A DNA stretch of 47,313 nt from Candidatus Hydrogenedentota bacterium (GTDB lineage: Bacteria; Hydrogenedentota; Hydrogenedentia; Hydrogenedentales; SLHB01): the NCBI GenBank assembly GCA_035416745.1, contig DAOLNV010000030.1, forward strand, positions 1 to 47,313, read 5' to 3'. The notes beneath the pieces are model-generated. The model saw only the letters and a program-made list of their open reading frames with translations, did not search any database and was not told the origin of the DNA. The translations under genes were made by a program, and so were the position numbers. Shown here one piece after another: positions 45,880-47,313 of the stretch; positions within the stretch are counted from its first letter, which is position 1, and every line of letters starts with the position of its first letter.

Positions 45880-45923
45880 GGTGCGAGCCCGCGGCCGGCA
45901 TTCCCAGAATCCCCCCGCCGGAG

Positions 45924-47306
45924 CTAGTTTTCGGCAATCACCGTCTCCGGGGAAATGCCGTCAGAAGGAGCGATGCCTGGCCGGCGCGGCAACGCGAGCT
46001 GAATCAAGAGGATTGTGCCGAGCAGCAGCACTGCCGCCGTCTCAACGCTGATTCTCAACCCATAGCTATCGGAAATCATCCCGTATATCAGCGGAGCAAC
46101 GCTCACCGGCAACGCCAGCAGCTGCGCATAAGCCAGATTGCGGCGGACCTGCGAGGCTGGCGAGCAGCATACAAGGTAGTTCGGGTAGTATACGCCGTAG
46201 AGTTCGCCGGCGCCCAAGATTCCAAAAGTCACCAGGTACCATTTTCCGGGCACCCAAAGCGCCCAAACCAAGCCTGTAAACGAGAGGAGCGTAGTCGCCG
46301 TAACACCGGCCCGCGGATGGGTCCGCACCAGCAACCATCCCAGCAACAGGCCAGCCACTGTTTTGAAGCCAAACTGCAGGGCGAACTGGTACCCGGCATA
46401 CGCCTGCGGCTCTTCGCCGAGCACTTCTTTCGTGTAGAGAGCCACATTGGGCAGGATCATTGAGCTGCCGACCGTCACGAGCAGGAAAGCGATGGCGGCG
46501 AGCAGCAGCAGCCGATTCTTGAAAAAGCCGCCGAGGCCGCCGAATACGCCCGAGATGAGCTTTTGACGCGAGACTTCCGCATCAGGGAGCGGAACGGTGT
46601 AGCGTGTCGCCGAAAACGCGGGTATTGCCAGAATCAAAACGCTGACGCCAAACAGGACCAGATAATCCCGGGGGAAATTGAACCGGCCCACCACGAACGG
46701 ACCCAGTTTCCCGTCGAGCACAAGTTGCGTGCCGAGCGAACTGACCACTGCCATCAGGGGCCCGACTCCGAAGGCAAGACTCAAGGCCAGCCCGCGCCGC
46801 TGTTCCGCTACGCCCCGGGCGAGGATCTCCCATTCAAAAACGCCGACCACCCCGCCCGCCCAGCCCGTTAAGATGGCGTGCGCGGCCAAAGCGGCCACCA
46901 GCCACCTCGACTCTGGCCGCAGAAGCCCCGCCGCCGCAATCAGTCCGCCGCCCGCCATCACGGCGTAGGAGGCGACCAGAACCGGCTTGAGCATCCGCAC
47001 ACGGCAGAAATACCAGGTAAACAGCACCAGAAACGGCGCTGTTGTCCACGCGTAGGCCGAAGCGGGCAGGTTAGCCACTGTGTCGGAGTGGCCCAGCCGG
47101 TTCAACAGAACGGCGTCCAGGTTCCCTATGTACACAACCGGCGCTGCCAGGTAGATCAGGCTCTTGTGGAGGGCGAACCGCACCAGGTTCCGGTTCTGGT
47201 GGCCCACGGCCAGCGGACAAGCCATGTCGGCAGACCTCCCGCCCATGGAAGTTTCAGACGCCATGTTTTCCGGGGAGACTTCCTCGGGCCCGCCGCGTGC
47301 GTCCAT
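45924..47306 (-). CDS. MFS-family sugar-type permease (5' end at window edge)
   Basis: About 460 residues if translation starts at the ATG at 47306. The frame is still open at the window edge, so an earlier start cannot be excluded. The ATG of MASETSMGG (about 47264) is another option. About 12 hydrophobic segments are visible, for example FLVLFTWYFCRVRMLKPVLV, LVLFGVSVLILAIPAF, LLLLAAIAFLLVTVG, LVWALWVPGKWYLVTFGILG and TAAVLLLGTILLIQLAL. The pattern resembles MFS or GPH-type (melibiose-like) carriers. Location at the end of a glycan locus suggests uptake of released mono- or oligosaccharides. The substrate is not evident. Confidence 0.75.
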   Translation of the reverse strand: MDARGGPEEVSPENMASETSMGGRSADMACPLAVGHQNRNLVRFALHKSLIYLAAPVVYIGNLDAVLLNRLGHSDTVANLPASAYAWTTAPFLVLFTWYFCRVRMLKPVLVASYAVMAGGGLIAAAGLLRPESRWLVAALAAHAILTGWAGGVVGVFEWEILARGVAEQRRGLALSLAFGVGPLMAVVSSLGTQLVLDGKLGPFVVGRFNFPRDYLVLFGVSVLILAIPAFSATRYTVPLPDAEVSRQKLISGVFGGLGGFFKNRLLLLAAIAFLLVTVGSSMILPNVALYTKEVLGEEPQAYAGYQFALQFGFKTVAGLLLGWLLVRTHPRAGVTATTLLSFTGLVWALWVPGKWYLVTFGILGAGELYGVYYPNYLVCCSPASQVRRNLAYAQLLALPVSVAPLIYGMISDSYGLRISVETAAVLLLGTILLIQLALPRRPGIAPSDGISPETVIAEN

Positions 47307-47313
47307 GCAACGT

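Overview
ORGANISM. The window looks like the chromosome of a GC-rich, Gram-negative environmental heterotroph of the PVC/Planctomycetota type. Candidatus Hydrogenedentota is my best guess. Reasons: almost every gene encodes an exported or lipid-anchored carbohydrate-active protein; many have Planctomycetes-like architectures (beta-propellers, alpha/alpha toroids, NPCBM, tandem DUF3395-like domains, dockerin); there are multi-copy GxxExxY genes; and one protein carries the repeated ISVSEILR...TEDGYxPG motif that I associate with such genomes. This assignment is from memory of protein families and was not searched. There are no rRNA, tRNA or CRISPR features. LAYOUT. (1) 54-1553 (+): a phytol/dolichol-kinase-like membrane protein and a conserved Cys-rich unknown in a tight pair. 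(2) 1746-12368 (-): five genes. These are a propeller-toroid protein, a dockerin-bearing secreted protein, an exported FAH-family hydrolase, a sugar isomerase/epimerase-like TIM barrel and a very large secreted toroid glycosidase-like protein. The last three may be one transcript. (3) 12470-13047: intact copy 1 of a roughly 578-bp inverted-repeat element carrying a GxxExxY gene. (4) 13460-18604: a PKD lipoprotein (+), a His/Cys caspase-like (DUF6345-like) lipoprotein (-) and a kelch propeller (-). (5) 18902-24918 (+): an SGNH hydrolase-propeller fusion and a GH36/27-like enzyme with a C-terminal NPCBM. (6) 25017-25594: decayed copy 2 of the element. (7) 25642-34728 (-): a GH20-like protein, a GHL10-like protein, a Tat-exported lactonase-like propeller and a GH106 rhamnosidase containing two DUF3395-like domains. 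(8) 34805-35586: a transposase remnant and deleted copy 3 of the element. (9) 35701-47306: a toroid glycosidase-like protein (+), a propeller protein and a GH36 alpha-galactosidase (-, operon), a GH78 relic, a second GH106-like enzyme (+) and an MFS permease (-) that runs to the window edge. HOW IT WORKS TOGETHER (inference). The gene set suits breakdown of a rhamnose- and galactose-containing glycan such as a pectic side chain, gum or algal/bacterial exopolysaccharide. The exported enzymes would release sugars, the MFS permease would import products, and the lactonase, FAH-type and isomerase-like proteins could process oxidised deoxysugars. No SusC/SusD pair and no transcriptional regulator is present. 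Genes are mostly short transcription units, usually with an AGGAG-like ribosome site and an own signal peptide. MAIN NOVEL SIGNAL. Three dispersed copies of one small element share ends of the CCCCAATCGCC type, a conserved subterminal inverted repeat and a conserved 5' hairpin around a PD-(D/E)XK-like GxxExxY gene. One copy is intact, one is frameshifted and one is internally deleted. This pattern is expected of a mobile or formerly mobile unit.
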